This document shows, one piece after another, positions 23,604 through 37,319 of a stretch of 43,195 nt of DNA. Within the stretch, counting starts at the first letter, position 1. Every line of letters starts with the position of its first letter. The notes beneath the pieces are model-generated. The model was not told where the DNA came from and searched no databases. It saw nothing but the letters and a program-made list of their open reading frames with translations. Origin of the DNA: Conidiobolus incongruus B7586 (lineage: Eukaryota; Entomophthoromycota; Entomophthoromycetes; Entomophthorales; Conidiobolaceae); assembly GCA_000697335.1 (NCBI GenBank), contig JNEM01010568.1, positions 1 to 43,195 of the forward strand, read 5' to 3'. The position numbers and the translations under genes were made by a program.

Positions 23604-23772
23604 TTCTCTGGATTTCCATTGGTTCTGAGCACAGCTATCAACATTTAATCAAGGCCTAGATAAACTATTACTTGCAGCACAGATACTTAGATATTATTTT
23701 ACAATAGTATTTCGCTTCAAACAACCCAGCATTATTTATACTATTGTTATCTTTAATCAAATATTAACAATC
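23604..23772 (+). repeat. Diverged direct repeat, copy A
   Basis: About 170 bp that align with copy B at 23911-24082, offset by 306-310 bp. Shared landmarks include CTGGAtttCCATT (A) / CTGGAatctCCATT (B), TATTTAAT-like and ATAAACT, TACTTGCA, and near the end TCAAATATTAACAAT (A) / TCAAATATAAACAAT (B). It has no protein-coding look. It may be a duplicated intergenic segment or two remains of an unknown non-coding mobile element. Confidence 0.55.
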
Positions 23773-23910
23773 CAGACTATTTTTCAAATAATTTTCAAAT
23801 TTTATTGAAATTTATATAAAAATTAATCAAAATTGAAAATATAAAATTCATTAATGTTATATGAAATAATAAGATATTTTTAATATTTTGATTTTTTCTT
23901 TTAATTAGTA

Positions 23911-24082
23911 TTTCTGGAATCTCCATTAATTTTTAATATGCCTATCAGTATTTAATTAAAGTTTATATAAACTGCTACTTGCAATATATATATATATATA
24001 TATATACAACCTTATAAAATTAATTAATACAAAATAATATATTATTAAACATTTTATTATTTCTAGTCAAATATAAACAATT
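23911..24082 (+). repeat. Diverged direct repeat, copy B
   Basis: Partner of copy A. Where the copies differ, B usually has A/T where A has G/C (for example GGTTCTGAGCAC in A against AATTTTTAATAT in B). Part of its middle has become a TA microsatellite (23984-24006). Confidence 0.55.
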
Positions 24083-26206
24083 TTTATTATATTTGCCTTC
24101 AAAATACAAAAACAAGTTTGAATTTTATTAAATAATAGTAACTGTTAAGATAAAGGTGGAATAAAAGTTATATAAATTTCAAGTGGATATAATCTTTGTT
24201 ATATATTTAAACTCAAATAAATCTAGGTAATAAGAAAAAAAAATCGAAGTTAAAAAATATATTATATAAAAGTTTAAATACAAAATAACCTTAAATAATA
24301 AGTTTAAGGTCCTAAATAAAAATATTTAGATATAAAATTATTTGGGATATTGGTTAATTACTTAATTACAATTACTATAGTTCTGGATTTTATTAATATA
24401 AATATATAAAAATTTATGTTTGAAGTCTTCATTGCTTATAAAATAGGCTTTATTATTATAAATTCATATTTTTTGAATTTATTTATAAATGGAAAATAAA
24501 TTTTTTAATATTTAATTAATATATCAAAAAAATTTTTTTAATTAAAAATTAATAAATTTAATTTTAATAATATACAACTATTGATGTAACTATTATTAAC
24601 CAATTAAATTTAATAAAGGAAAAGAAAATTTATTTAAAATATCATTTATTATCAACTATAGAAATAAATATATTAATATAGATTATTATATAAAGATACT
24701 GGTTGTTATTAATAGTTTCATTTAATATTAGAGATAATGAAATAAATAATCATTACATATAAATAATATTAATTTTTTATATACAATCAAAAGTCATGTT
24801 TAAATTAAAAATATATAATATAATAAATTTGAATTAATATTTATTATTCAAAATTGACAATATTTTTAATTATCTATTTTGATAATATCAAGACCAAAAA
24901 AATATGAATTGATCTCTGGTTCAGGGAGCCATAAATAATATCCCGCTAGAGTATTAAATATATGAAAAGCCATTATAACTATCGAAACCTTATATACAAA
25001 TTCAATCTTAATACCAATTTAAGGTTCCAAAATTTTATAAAAAAAGGTTAACATAAATAAGAAAAAGTAGAGTGTCATATATAATCCTCAAAGAACTAAT
25101 CAAAGATTATGGTCAATTTTGTCTAATTTATTAATTGTGGTAATATTAAGAAACCAATTTTAAACTATTTATTAAATATATTTTTTGATAATAAAAATAT
25201 GATATGTTTATTATAAAGTTATTATATTACTAATCAATATAGATATTTTATTTAAAATATTGTTTTTAAATAAACAAGATATTTATACTAAACTAGAGGA
25301 AAAAAGGAATATTAATCTAATAATTAGAAATTATTATAAACTCCTTTATTATTAAGTTTCTTAAATAAACTTTTAATATTTATAATTATGAGATATATAA
25401 AAGTATATTACCATATATAATAAGATAAATTATATATTTAAATTATTGCTATAATAATTAAATTATGTTTGTTTTTTAAAGTAATATTCAATATATAATA
25501 TTAATATTTTTTGATATCAATAGAAATTAATAATAATAACTAAGTTTTTGAATATAATTAAAGTATATTATATTTCATATCAACTTTTTTTATATTCAAA
25601 ATAAATTTATTATAACTATTAATAAAAAATAATTTTAGGATTTTATATAGTATGTAATAATTTATTATTTTATTTATAATTTAAAATATAATAAAAAATA
25701 ATAAATTATATATTAAAAGTAAAATTATATAATCAATATTAAAATAGTCATAATATATACTTAAATAAAGTTTACTTAATAAAATAAAATAATACCTTTG
25801 GTGCAAGATATATTATCTATAAAATATATCGCAATTGTATATATTTATACTTATATTTTTAAATAAAGAAAATTTTTTAATTAAACTTAATATAATATTA
25901 AAATGGATCAAGTCATTATAATTGTTAAATTATATATTTTTTTGCTATCCAATAATTAATCAAATTAGTTTTTCAAAATTAATACTAAAATTACTCCCTT
26001 ATAGTCTTCACACTCCATATAAACTTATATAAGGGTAATTAAATTTAACCAACTTCAGCTGAGTTCAATTATAAACATTTAGTTTTTATATCTAATTTTT
26101 GAATAAATTATTAATATTCTTATAATATAAAGATTAAATCATTATAAATTAAAAATATCAAACTTAAAATAATTTCTATAATTTTATCTTAAATATATAG
26201 TTTAAA

Positions 26207-26230
26207 AAATAAATAAATAAATAAATAAAT
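26207..26230. repeat. AAAT tetranucleotide microsatellite
   Basis: Five to six AAAT units about 175 bp upstream of the F-box gene start. Confidence 0.8.
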
Positions 26231-26290
26231 TTTATAATTTAATAATTATTAAATTAATTTTTAATTAAATAAAATAAAAATAATTCATGA

Positions 26291-26298
26291 TGACGTCA
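26291..26298 (+). promoter_or_regulatory. CRE palindrome (TGACGTCA) upstream of F-box/RCC1 gene
   Basis: A perfect eight-base cAMP-response element, TGACGTCA, 104 bp upstream of the ATG in otherwise almost pure A/T sequence. Likely bound by an ATF/CREB-type bZIP factor. Confidence 0.5.
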
Positions 26299-26402
26299 TA
26301 AAAACTTAAATTAATTTTTATTTAAAAAAAATTAATATTTTTATTAATATATTTTATTTTATTTTTCTCAATTTTTCAAAATAATAAATACAATTATATA
26401 TA

Positions 26403-27883
26403 ATGAATGATAAAGAATTAAACAATATTGAACAATCTAATCAAGGACCATCTTTGGAAATAAATGATTTACCACACAGTGTTCTTGTTTCAATTGCTAA
26501 GCAAGTTAGCAGTCTTAAACAACTACTGGAATTAAGATTGTTAAACCGCGCTTGGAAAAGAGTGATTGATGATGAAGAGGTATGGTTCCACAGAATAAAA
26601 ACCACCTTTCAACTCAACTTTGCTCAGAGATACTTACATGAAGTCGGGCGCAAAAAAAGTTATAAAATGCTCTTTCGTGCACTTCAGAATCCTGAAGTTT
26701 TCGTTTGGGGACAGTCTGGTAATTCAAGATTAGGTCTATCGTGGGATGTGCTAAGGTCTTATAATGCGTGGAGCGAACTCGTCACCCCTGTCAGACTTGA
26801 TGCTCTATCTGGAAAAGGAGTTGCTAAGATTATTTGTGGAGGATGGATGATGTTAGCTTTAACTCACACTGGTGACGTTTACTTTTGGGGTACCTTTGAT
26901 CCAGAAAGTTTTATAGGTAACCATCACTTGCCAATTCAAAAACCTGTCAAGCTTGATCTCTTCCAAGGCGAATCTATTCAGCAGCTTGTTTGTGGCAGAG
27001 CACACGCTGTTGCACTTTCATCTAAAGGTAAAATAATTCTATTACGCAGCAATTTAATCTAAGAATTTTATTTATTATTATAGGCTCAGTATTTGAGTTA
27101 ACTTCATTTACTTTCTCAACTCAAATCCCAATAGAAACTAAAATCAAACAACTTGCAGGTGGCTGGGGCTACACATTAGCTTTGCTAGAAGACAATACAT
27201 TAATTAAATGGAACCAAGGAATTGGTAAAAACCACAGATATAACAGATTAACTGTTAATTTGAATGAAGACGAGAAATTCATAAAGATTGGAGGTGGTCA
27301 GGGGTTCTCGATGGCATTAACTGATCAATCCAGAGTGTTTTACTGGATTCATCAACAAAATCATGATGAACAGCGAGATGACGACCCTGAAGATGATTTT
27401 GAAGATGGATTTGATGAAGAGGAAGAAGAAGAAGAAGGTGATACTTTAACCTTGAAAAAACTTGATCATTTTACATTCAATCGTGAAGAAGTAGGTCATC
27501 AACTCTTAGGTTTTCCCAACATTTCCAGTACTATTACTCATTTAAATGTACACTTCCTCAAATTTGCATTGATGACATCAGATGGTCATGTATGGTTGGG
27601 TGAATTTAGCGAAGAACCTATTCCTATCGTTAAGCTCAGTAACACAATTCATCAATCGCTTCAAAATAAAGGCGTTTGTCAAGTTAGTTTTGGCGACTGG
27701 CATCAAGCCGCCCTTCTTGAGAATGGTGAATTGCTGACATGGGGTGAACACGGATTGGGTCATGAACAACATCGTTTATCACTCTCAGATCCTAAAACGG
27801 TTGAATATTTCAAGGATAAGTATTTTGTTTTCTATGTATCATGTGCTGGTTGGCATACTGCTGCATTGGCTGTTGAAATTTAA
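26403..27883 (+). CDS. F-box protein with RCC1-like repeats (Saf1-like)
   Basis: Two exons, 26403-27027 and 27084-27883, encode 474 aa; the intron is 56 nt. Residues about 20-62 form an F-box (INDLPHSVLVSIAKQV..., then LLNRAWKRVIDDEEVWFHR). This should bind Skp1 and make the protein a substrate adaptor of an SCF ubiquitin ligase. The rest has degenerate RCC1-type blades with repeated VFVWGQSGNSRLG, VYFWG, CGRAHAVALSS, AGGWGYTLAL, FGDWHQAALLENGELLTWG and CAGWHTAAL motifs. An acidic run of Asp and Glu (about residues 305-327) is inserted between blades. The same order of F-box then RCC1 repeats is found in yeast Saf1, which targets adenine deaminase Aah1. Orthology is plausible but not proven, and the substrate is unknown. 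Confidence 0.88.
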
Positions 27884-30800
27884 TTGAATAATTCTAATTA
27901 ATTCTAATACTTTTTATTTTAATTATTAAATGCTATTCATTTGTATATATTCATTGCTTATCAAATAATTTATATTACTTGATCTATTCATTCCATAAAT
28001 AATTAGCCATCATATATATATATATATATATCTTTAATATCAACAAACTCATAAATTTAAGTTTTTTAATTTTTTTTTGATTTGAATGTAATGTTTTAAA
28101 ATTTATATGGTACAGATATCAATTTAATTTATACAATTATTTGAAAGAATAAAAAGTGCAGTTGGTATATATATATTCCCAAGCAAGATTTTATAATCGA
28201 GATATTATTCAAGTTTAAAACACTTATATTTTTGTGATAAGATCTGAATTTTATAGTATATTTGACTTCAAATTTTTTATCATATATATTATAATCCAAT
28301 ATATTAATATCTTGAGTTTCTTTGCTAACTTGTAAAGTTATATTAAGAAATATTAATTATCACGAACAACTTATTATTCACTGTTTTTATATAAGAATCA
28401 TTAAAAAAATAGATAAAATTGAGTATTAATATTTTTATAATATATATCTTAAAATTCAGATAATTAATATTTTAGTGATTATCTTAATTTTAGACCAATA
28501 TTAAAATAATTTTTAGTTTCACTTGATATTACTATTCATTTTCAATATTTACTTCAATAATTGTAACAATAAAAAAATTTTAAACAATGAAAATATTTAA
28601 TATTTTAAATTAATTTCATATAAATATATATTTTAAAATAATTTATTTTCACTATTGAAAATTTCAAAATTATACACATATATAAGTAGTAATTAGATAT
28701 ATTATAAGAGTAAATAAAGTAATTTTCAATTTTATTTGTTAACTCAGACAATTGAATAAAATAAATATCATTTAATTACTAAACAACAATCTGGTACTTT
28801 ATTCATATATTACAATATAATATATCATAACTAAAATATTCAATTAAATAATTTTAAGCTTTAAAACTAAGTTGTTATAATGGTTTTAAGTGAATACATT
28901 ATATTCTTAGTTAAAATTATTATTAAAAATTTAAAGTGCCAAAAATAAAGTATATAATAAGGTAAATCAACTGATAGTTACTTAGTTATTTAATTAATGT
29001 ACCAATTACTTTTATATTTTAAAATTGCTTTACTAAGTGGCAATTTTTTGAGTGAAATTAAAAAAGAGTATTTTAATCGTTCAATATTAATTTTGAAGAA
29101 CTTTATTGAATACATTATGAATATTAACATTAAACTTATAATATTTAAATCATATTTATTTACTATTATATCTATAAAAAAGTATTAATTACTTTAAATT
29201 TTTTTAAAATGAAATTTTGAAAAATTAATTGTTATTTGATGCATAATTTTATGATTGAGTGATAGTAGTATTATATGTAATAATTATATATTAAATTTGT
29301 TTCACCAATTAAATATTTAGTAGCGCATATTATATAAACTCCAACTTAAAAAATATCATTCCATAGTAAAATATGTATTCATTGTAAATATTCAATATAT
29401 GAACAGTCATAACACAACATAAAGATCAACTGAAATAGAATTTATTAAATTACAATTTATGAAATCATGTCAAATTCAGTTATTTTAAAATTATTGTAAT
29501 TCTTTTGCTTTGAATTTATCATATCTAAGAAATCAAAAGATTGAATTCACTTTAATGATTGATGAATAGATCGAATGGCATATTACCAACATAAAAGATT
29601 AATATTATATACTTAAAATAAAAACACTATTCTAAAACCTGTTCACGTTAATGAATTAAAATTAATATATTGAAATGAAAACCAAATTATTTAGTTTATG
29701 AGAATGATTTTTGGTAGTATTTAAATTAAATTTGGATAAATTTTCAAACTTATTAATACTCAGTTTGATATCTTAATCATAACACCTATCCTTTCAACTT
29801 TTTTTTGAAATTTTTATTTTCATAATAAAAATTTTATGATTATTAATTTAAATTGATAAAAATGTCTAATGTAATAAAATGGTGCTATTTTCAAGTTCAT
29901 CTGTTACAGTAAATCCTCACCAATGAAAAGGATTCAAATATAATATCAAGAGGCTAAAGTTTATATTAATTTTAATAACTGTGCAACTTAATTAGCATTG
30001 CAAAACTTGAGTCGAAATGAAACTGTCAATTTAATTTTTATCCGTCATAATTAATTATTAGCAACTGAAATCATGGTTGAGAAATGTGCTCTGATTAGGT
30101 ATCACATAAGTTTAGACTTATTTGGCATTTGGCCGATATTTATATTAATAATTAATAATTTGAATTTTTATAATATATTGATAGCCGTTGTTGTACTGTA
30201 TAAATTAATTAAAAATATTATTATCACACTTATAAATATATGAGCTTTTTTCTATTTTGAAACCAAATGAATTGAGTATTATACATAATATAGTAAGCAG
30301 TATATTTATCAATATTTAAAAAATTTTAGATTGAATTATCAAAATTGACTATATCATGTTTGTTTCAGTAAAATCAAATATAATAATTTAAAAGAGCTTA
30401 AAGAAAGATATTAGATCATATAATAAATTCTAAATCACTATTATAATAATCCAGAATTTTCAAATAATCGTTTTTATATTTCATCATCTATTGGATAAAG
30501 TGCATTACTAATGTATGAAGTAAATTACTTGTTACAAAGGAATGAAGTTTTATAATATTGAAGAGGTGACATTATTTATCATAACTAGAAAATCTTGTCA
30601 AAATAAAAGGCTTTTGAACAAATTATGATAGATTTACATTTATCATAAATAAGATGTATAATCTTAGATTTTTTTTAAAAATGATTTGATTTTTTATCAA
30701 TCAAGTTCTAAACATATTAAACTCAGTTCAAATCAACTATATTTTTGATATATTTTAAGAAATTAACGTGGTAAATAATATTATATTTTACTAACAACTT

Positions 30801-32309
30801 GATTAATAAAATACAACTTGAAAAATTTTATAATATACCAATACTAAAAATAGACATATTTAATTATTTTGAATAAAAATTAATAGCCGAGATTCTATCA
30901 GTTTTTAAAATAAACTTTCAGATATTGGATAATTAAATTAATTAGAATAATATAATTGGTTAAAATTATTAAAATTGATAATTTTAAATTATATGAGAAT
31001 TATTTTTAAAAGAGGAAGATTTTGAGAAATAATTATGATCCACCATTTTGGAAATATTCATCCACTAAATAAGAGCTTTAAAAATTGACATTTTAGTAAA
31101 TTATATTATAAATTGAGAGAAAAATTTTTATTTGTAAAATTTTCTAAACTTAGATTTTTTAAAAAATTTACATTTACTAAATTGATTGAGAGTAGAAATC
31201 AATATCTCACATGGCAAACTATATATATGTGGTTTTATGTTCGATTCAGCATATTGTTAGTATTTCCTAGACCATTCACTTATGAGGATTTTTTGTCATT
31301 TGAACATATTGATATTTTGAAGTCAAGAATTTTAGAGTTATATGAGACATATACTGGTTTAATATAGTTAAATGCCTTTCACATGGTTTAAATCATTCAG
31401 AATTTTTTTAAAGATATTCTATATCAATTTCGTATTAAATATATCAAATTGAGGGTCATCAGTATTATTTATAAAAATATCTGCTGTGATATTCTGTAGC
31501 ATATAAGCATAGGCAAATACAGTTAACCAATTTATTAGTATATTATTTCAAATTGCGTGAAATTTTTTGAATAAACCGCACCTTGAGCCTTATATATGGT
31601 GTAGCCTATATGTATTGTTAATTGCCAAACATTTTAAATGGCAACGAATATTTTCAATATGTATATGTTTTTTGAATAGATTAAATTAGTGATATGTTGC
31701 ATAATATAAACTATCATTATATTATTTTCAATTAATACAAATTTTATAGCCAATAATCCACATTCAAAAAAAGAATTTGACAGTTGAAAGACTTATTTGA
31801 CATTTATAGTCTCATATATTTATTAAAAAAATTTAGATGAATGAAGAGTTTATCAAGAATTATTCGGTTAGTGTAACTTGAGATACCATCAATAAATGAA
31901 ATGGACAAATGATAGGCGAATTTGGCCAGAAATGGTGTAATATCTGAAATAGAGTGAAAAACTATATCAGGTTTGGTATCACTTAAACTAGAATCATCTC
32001 ATAATCCTATTGCCTCTCTCGACATTTGATTTTTAACTAAATTTTCACTAATTTTAACAATGAATTTATTGGTCATTTCAATTCTCCTTCAATATTCGGT
32101 TTTTCCACACATCTTTGCCAAATAAACCTTAACATTCAACTATCCAATATCCTATAAATACCTATTATCTGTTCTTCATTAACAAGATTTGAATAGTTGG
32201 AATAGTTAAAATAAACTTATTATCTAATATTTAAATTTATCAAAAAGAACTTCAAATTCCATTGTTCCATTTAATCAAATTCATAAATAAAAATATTAAT
32301 TGAGCAGTG
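27884..32309. other. Gene desert, about 4.4 kb
   Basis: AT-rich DNA with no supported gene. It has a TA microsatellite at 28012-28031. An 84-codon open frame at 31113-31367 starts from TTG and has no recognisable family. A 63-codon one at 28997 is compositionally random. The last ~300 bp, with less A/T and a TATA box, are the promoter and leader of the RasGEF gene. Confidence 0.55.
32153..32160 (+). promoter_or_regulatory. TATA box of RasGEF gene
   Basis: TATAAATA, ending 149 bp before the ATG at 32310, which implies a leader of roughly 100 nt or more. Confidence 0.5.
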
Positions 32310-35300
32310 ATGAAACCATTGTTCCTGAATAATTCTCTATTTAACAAACCCAAATCACCTTCAACTACCTCACCTGTTCCTTCTACTCCAACCACTCCTC
32401 TCTCTGCAACCCTTCCCAACCACTCCTTCACTTCTGATTACTCGAGCTCCACTCTCCCTCGAACTGATCTTTGCATCTACATTGCCATATGCGATCACCT
32501 CACAGATGATCCTACTCTGCTTAGGTTTAAACAGGGTGACCATATTAAAGTAACAAATAAACTTCCGAGTGGGTGGTGGGAAGGTCATTTAGTGAATTCA
32601 TTTGATGCAGACAATTTCGCCGTTGCTCCAGGTCAGCCTATGGGGCTTCCATTTGATATAGAACCAACAAAAGGATTTTTTCCAGGCAAATTTGTATCAG
32701 AACTTGAGGACGAAGTTAAGAACTATGACATTACACCGTCTTTGAAGGTATTCAATTTTTGGTCAAAATTACGATTATTTACTCTGACAAATTATAGACC
32801 CCTACTTTAGAAATTGGAAATCCAATGATTATGACATCCAAAAAAAGTACATATGAACAATCCATTATTTCTAAGCGAAAACATTCAAATTTTTCTGATA
32901 CACCTGCCGAAATTGAATCTGCTTCACTTAATTTGTCTATTGATATGTCTTATATTAATGAACTCAAAGAAGCATTGGCCTCTGGAGGGGGTGCCAAAGG
33001 TTTGCTTGAAAATGAGTGGGTAGTTGAATTATTTCCAAAAATTAAATCAGAAATCATTCCCGAAAAGGTAAATATATGTATTGAGATCTTTGCTTCAGAA
33101 TATTAAAGTATTCAATCATCGTTTAGCTGTTGCAAAGTGATAAATCATTACCTGATTATTGGATTAAACAATCTTTATCACTACCAATGCAATCACTTTC
33201 CACCTCTTCCACTTCATCAACCTCCTCATTATCTTCTAATGAATCTAGTGAATCATTAACATATTATTTACAATTGATCACTGATGAATCCACCTATATA
33301 TTCCCAGATAGCTGGCTAGGAAATTTATCTGATGTTAACTTAGCTTACAAAGAAAATCAAGATCAGGTATATATCCTCGCATTATTAACTGTTTTCGTTG
33401 ACTAGATAACTTTATAGAACTCTGAAACTTTTTCACGTAGAAATTCAGTTGATTCCATTGCTTCTATTTCTTCAGCTGATAGTGAAACAATTGCCACTTA
33501 TGATCCTATCGCAATACCGCGCCAATATCGCCGTCCTTCGGCTGTTGGTGCTAATTTGGATAGCTTGGAAGTTCAATCCGATCTTTCTTGGGTCAATCTC
33601 TCAACTGAAGTTATTCTTTCTATCAATAAGCTTCGGTCATCAGTTGATGATGGGAATCAATTAGAATATCTACCAAATGCAGGAGAAGTTATCAAATCTA
33701 TTCAAAAACTATTTGAAGGTACTGGTATTACCAATATCAATTCTTCACTCTTCACTAGTCACCCAGAGTTAAAAGACATATATAAGCAATTGGTGGATCT
33801 TCTTGGAAAGATCGTTTTATTATTACTCAACTCAATCAATGTATGGCCTTTACCTGACTTTAAAGATCGATTGAAGACACTTATTCAGCAGGTTTTGGAT
33901 ATGTGTCGATCATTCGTGTCCAAATCCCAGATGGCAAACATCCGCTGTCGAACTCTTAATACAATCCCCTCTCCTATTGCTTCATCCTTTGGAAATGTCA
34001 ATTTAAGACGCGGATCCAAAGATACAAAAGAGCTGGACAGCTGCCCAAGTGATTTGTGCAATAGACTCAATCAGCTTATTTTGATTATCTCTTCTGATGT
34101 TTCAAAGATACAAGGAGTCAATCCAGCCAGTTTTGCACCAACTAACGATGAAAGCTTTGTTGACCAATCTGTACCTATTAATGAACAGATTATCAGTTAT
34201 ATCACCTCCTTACTTAATCATTCTGGAGAGGTACTTGCCGTTGTCGGTGGCATAAGTGTTTCAAATTCTAATACTTCATTATCGGAAAAACATGACTCAA
34301 TTTTGGCTAGTGTATACTGGAAAACTGCTCAACTAGTTATTCATCTTCAATCTATTTCACCATTATTGGACTTTGGTAAATTCTTACCAATTAGAAAGCT
34401 ATGTCGCGAAGTGCACTCTGAATTATTGAAACTTGCTATCCTCTCTAAATTGATCCTCAATGAACAGGCAACACACGATTTTCTACAGATGCATAATGAA
34501 ATTGAGATGGTTAAAATATCTTGTTTCTCGTCCCAAGATACTTCAACTTCAGGCGCCCAAGCACCATGTCCATTTCAGGAATTATGTCGTTTATTAAACA
34601 CTGTACCATCGCGATCTACATTAGTTACTCTGCGTCGAGCCAACTCAAAATCATTAGATACGCCTCGTCTATCAACTAACTTTGAATCTAACTCTAGCGA
34701 TCTATCATCTTCCCCATCTCTCAAAATTCCACCTAAAAACCCTCTCAGATCTAAACCTTCTACTGAAAGTCTAGGAAAGCTTCGTCATACTCAATCTTCA
34801 AATTCATTGAATAGATCTGTATTACCACCAATTCCAGCCAGTCCAGACTTTGTACCGCAACCTGGAGATGTAGTTCCAGCTCCACCAGATATACCACTTC
34901 CTCTCCCACCCACAATTCCCCTTCCTGCACCTCCTGTTCCAAAAAAGAGTTTTGAAATTGATCGTTCTAGTAAGCGCAGTAGCAAGCGAAGTAGCAATAG
35001 ATCAACTAAGCATTTATCTGTTGCGAACTATCTCAATTCTCCAGCCCTTCTAACTGTATTTAACTGCGACCAGCATTGCAGTCAGCACCAATTCAATTTA
35101 TCCAATCGTATTGGAGCTTTCACTCAACAAGAGCCTTGGTTTTACAAGAAGGATTATAGGGAAGAGGACATAGTTTTGGATGACGAGGCAGTTTTGGGAG
35201 CTACGCTCCCTCGTCTTATCGAGTACTTAACCCCTTTTCAGAATCCCAGCCAAGAGTTTATTGAAACCTTCTTACTTACTTACAGAGCATTCACTACCAC

Positions 35301-36438
35301 TGATAATTTTTTTGAATTGTTAATCAAACGATTCACAGATGAATCACCCAGCGAGATTCATCCTCACATGAGAATGGACTATATCAAGAATCGCCTTGGG
35401 CCTATCCGTCAGAGAATTATGGAAGTATTGTGGATTTGGCTCGATTCTCACTTCCACGATGACGAGATTGAAGCAATAGAGCGCCTTGAAGAATTTGCTA
35501 ATACAGTGATGATCAAAGTAGTACCAGAACAAGGGCGCAATTTCATTACTCTACTAAAGCGTCGCACAAAAAAATCCAATGATGAATCCACCTTCTTCTA
35601 TAAACCATGGGGTACTAAAGTTAAGCGTTTGAAATTAGATATTCATGAGCTCCATCCAGTTGAGTTTGCACATCAATTAACTATGCTCGAAAGTTTCCAT
35701 TTTAAGAATATTGATCCTCGCCAACTTATAAATATTGAATGGGAGAAGCCACTTAGCTCGATAAACTTCCACATCCAAGCCTTGATGTATATTTCTAACA
35801 GTATCTCCAGTTGGGTTACCAAATCCATTACTGACTCAAAAAACAACAATCGCAGAGCTGCCATTATTAGATTTTTTGTACAACTTGGTTCTCATTTACG
35901 TGTTCTGAATAATTTTAACGGCCTCATGTCAGTTTTGGCTGGGTTCAACGCAATCCCAGCCCATGATCTCACACCCATGTGGGCGCTTGTAGACTCTGAA
36001 ACCCGTGAAATCGCAGTGCGTCTCACCCGCATCATGGATCCCCATCTTAATTTTGCCAAATACCGTGAAATATTAGGTCAGACAACGCGCTCCTGCGTTC
36101 CTTTCCTTGGAGTATTCCTTAGTGATCTCAAATTTATCGAGGAAAACAATCCCAATTACTTGCCTGACAACCCAGAGTTAATTAATTTTGACAAACAAAA
36201 GAAGGTTGCAGTAGTAATTAAAGAAATGAGACGATTACAAAAAGATCAAGCTAGTCTTAATTTCAAATTCTACAAACCATTCCAAGATTATCTTCATACA
36301 TTAATGTCAAAAGGCGAAATTATTAATCCAATGTATACCACCCTTAAAGATTTCGACCCCAAGCTTGCACATCTCAAAGTCAAGAGCGGTACATTTTCCA
36401 TGGATAACTTCTTAAGTGAGACTGGTATGCTCATTTAA
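32310..36438 (+). CDS. CDC25: SH3-domain Ras guanine nucleotide exchange factor (Cdc25-type)
   Basis: Four exons, 32310-32747, 32798-33067, 33127-33366 and 33418-36438, encode 1322 aa; introns are 50-59 nt. An SH3 domain lies at about residues 52-133 (FKQGDHIKV..., SGWWEGH, GFFPGKFV). A long middle part has a Ser-rich segment and helical stretches. A Pro-rich patch at about 784-825 (PLPLPPTIPLPAPP) could bind an SH3 domain. Then come a RasGEF_N domain (about 900-1020; ATLPRLIEYLTPF, FLLTYRAFTT) and the Cdc25 catalytic domain (about 1056-1276; FNGLMSVLAGFN, PFLGVFLSDL). It should load Ras with GTP at the membrane and so feed cAMP or MAP-kinase signalling. Order and size match fungal Cdc25/Ste6/BUD5-like GEFs. 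The ATG at 32310 is used; a GTG just before it is in frame but not needed. Confidence 0.95.
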
Positions 36439-37319
36439 TCATTTTTAGACTTCTGAATTGCCATCATTTCAATAATTTACACCTCCATCCTTAAAATCTA
36501 ATCAATTGCCAATGAGTCTACCAACATTATTTTGATATATTAAGCTTTACTGGACTAATTAATTTGAAATTTAACCATTTCAATTATTTATTAAAGCTAA
36601 TAATAAAAATTATTAATTAACCACAATTTATTAAGATTATTTAAATACTTAAATTGGTATTAACATATCTAAATGATATAATTAATAATTTTGTTGATAT
36701 CTGTCTAATTTTTCAATGTAATTAATGTAACTTATATTTATATAATATTTTTTAAATTAAATTTGAAATATTTAAAAAAATTATATACAATTCCATGACA
36801 TGTAATTATCAATGTTTGAATTACAATTAATATTGTATTATACTTGTTTAAATAAAGAGAGCGATTTATTAATCAAATTGTTGTATCATGATTTTAATTC
36901 AGTTTCAGTTATCAAGGTTATTTCCAAATTCACATTTACAGCATAATATAAGGATATAAACATTAGATCATATATTCAATCTAAGTAACATGCATATAAA
37001 ATAAAAAAAATGTAAATATTAAGTAAAAAATCTACAAAAATATCAAAAAATGTTAGTTTTGAATTATAATTGCTTATTTTAATTTTCATTAAATTGAATA
37101 AAATAAATGCATTTAGTTTATAAATATGTAATTAGAGTAAAATTTTATAACATGGAATATGATATTTCATTAATTATTATCAATAGATATAAAAAATAAA
37201 TTACTTAATATGAATACTACAGGTGACATTTAAATGATATAATCTAACTGGTTTATTAAATATTTCATTCTCAGTGTAATAAAGAGAATCAAATTAAATA
37301 TATGTCAATATAATAAAAA
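36439..37319. other. Intergenic region between convergent genes
   Basis: AT-rich 3' flanks of the RasGEF gene and of the secreted Gly-rich protein. No other feature seen. Confidence 0.6.

Larger units (their letters stand above)
21735..26402. other. Gene desert, about 4.7 kb
   Basis: Very AT-rich DNA. I found no gene. It contains two diverged copies of a direct repeat (listed), a TA microsatellite at 23984-24006, an AAAT microsatellite at 26207-26230 and, near its right end, a CRE palindrome that belongs to the next gene. A less AT-rich patch at 24910-25050 is unexplained. Confidence 0.55.

Noticed and set aside
28997-29188. 63-residue open frame in the 28-32 kb desert
   Set aside because: Ile/Lys/Phe/Tyr-rich composition expected of random A/T DNA.
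31113-31367. 84-residue open frame with YEDFLSFEHIDILKSRILEL
   Set aside because: No ATG start, no recognised family, and surroundings of random A/T composition. It could be a gene relic but cannot be supported.
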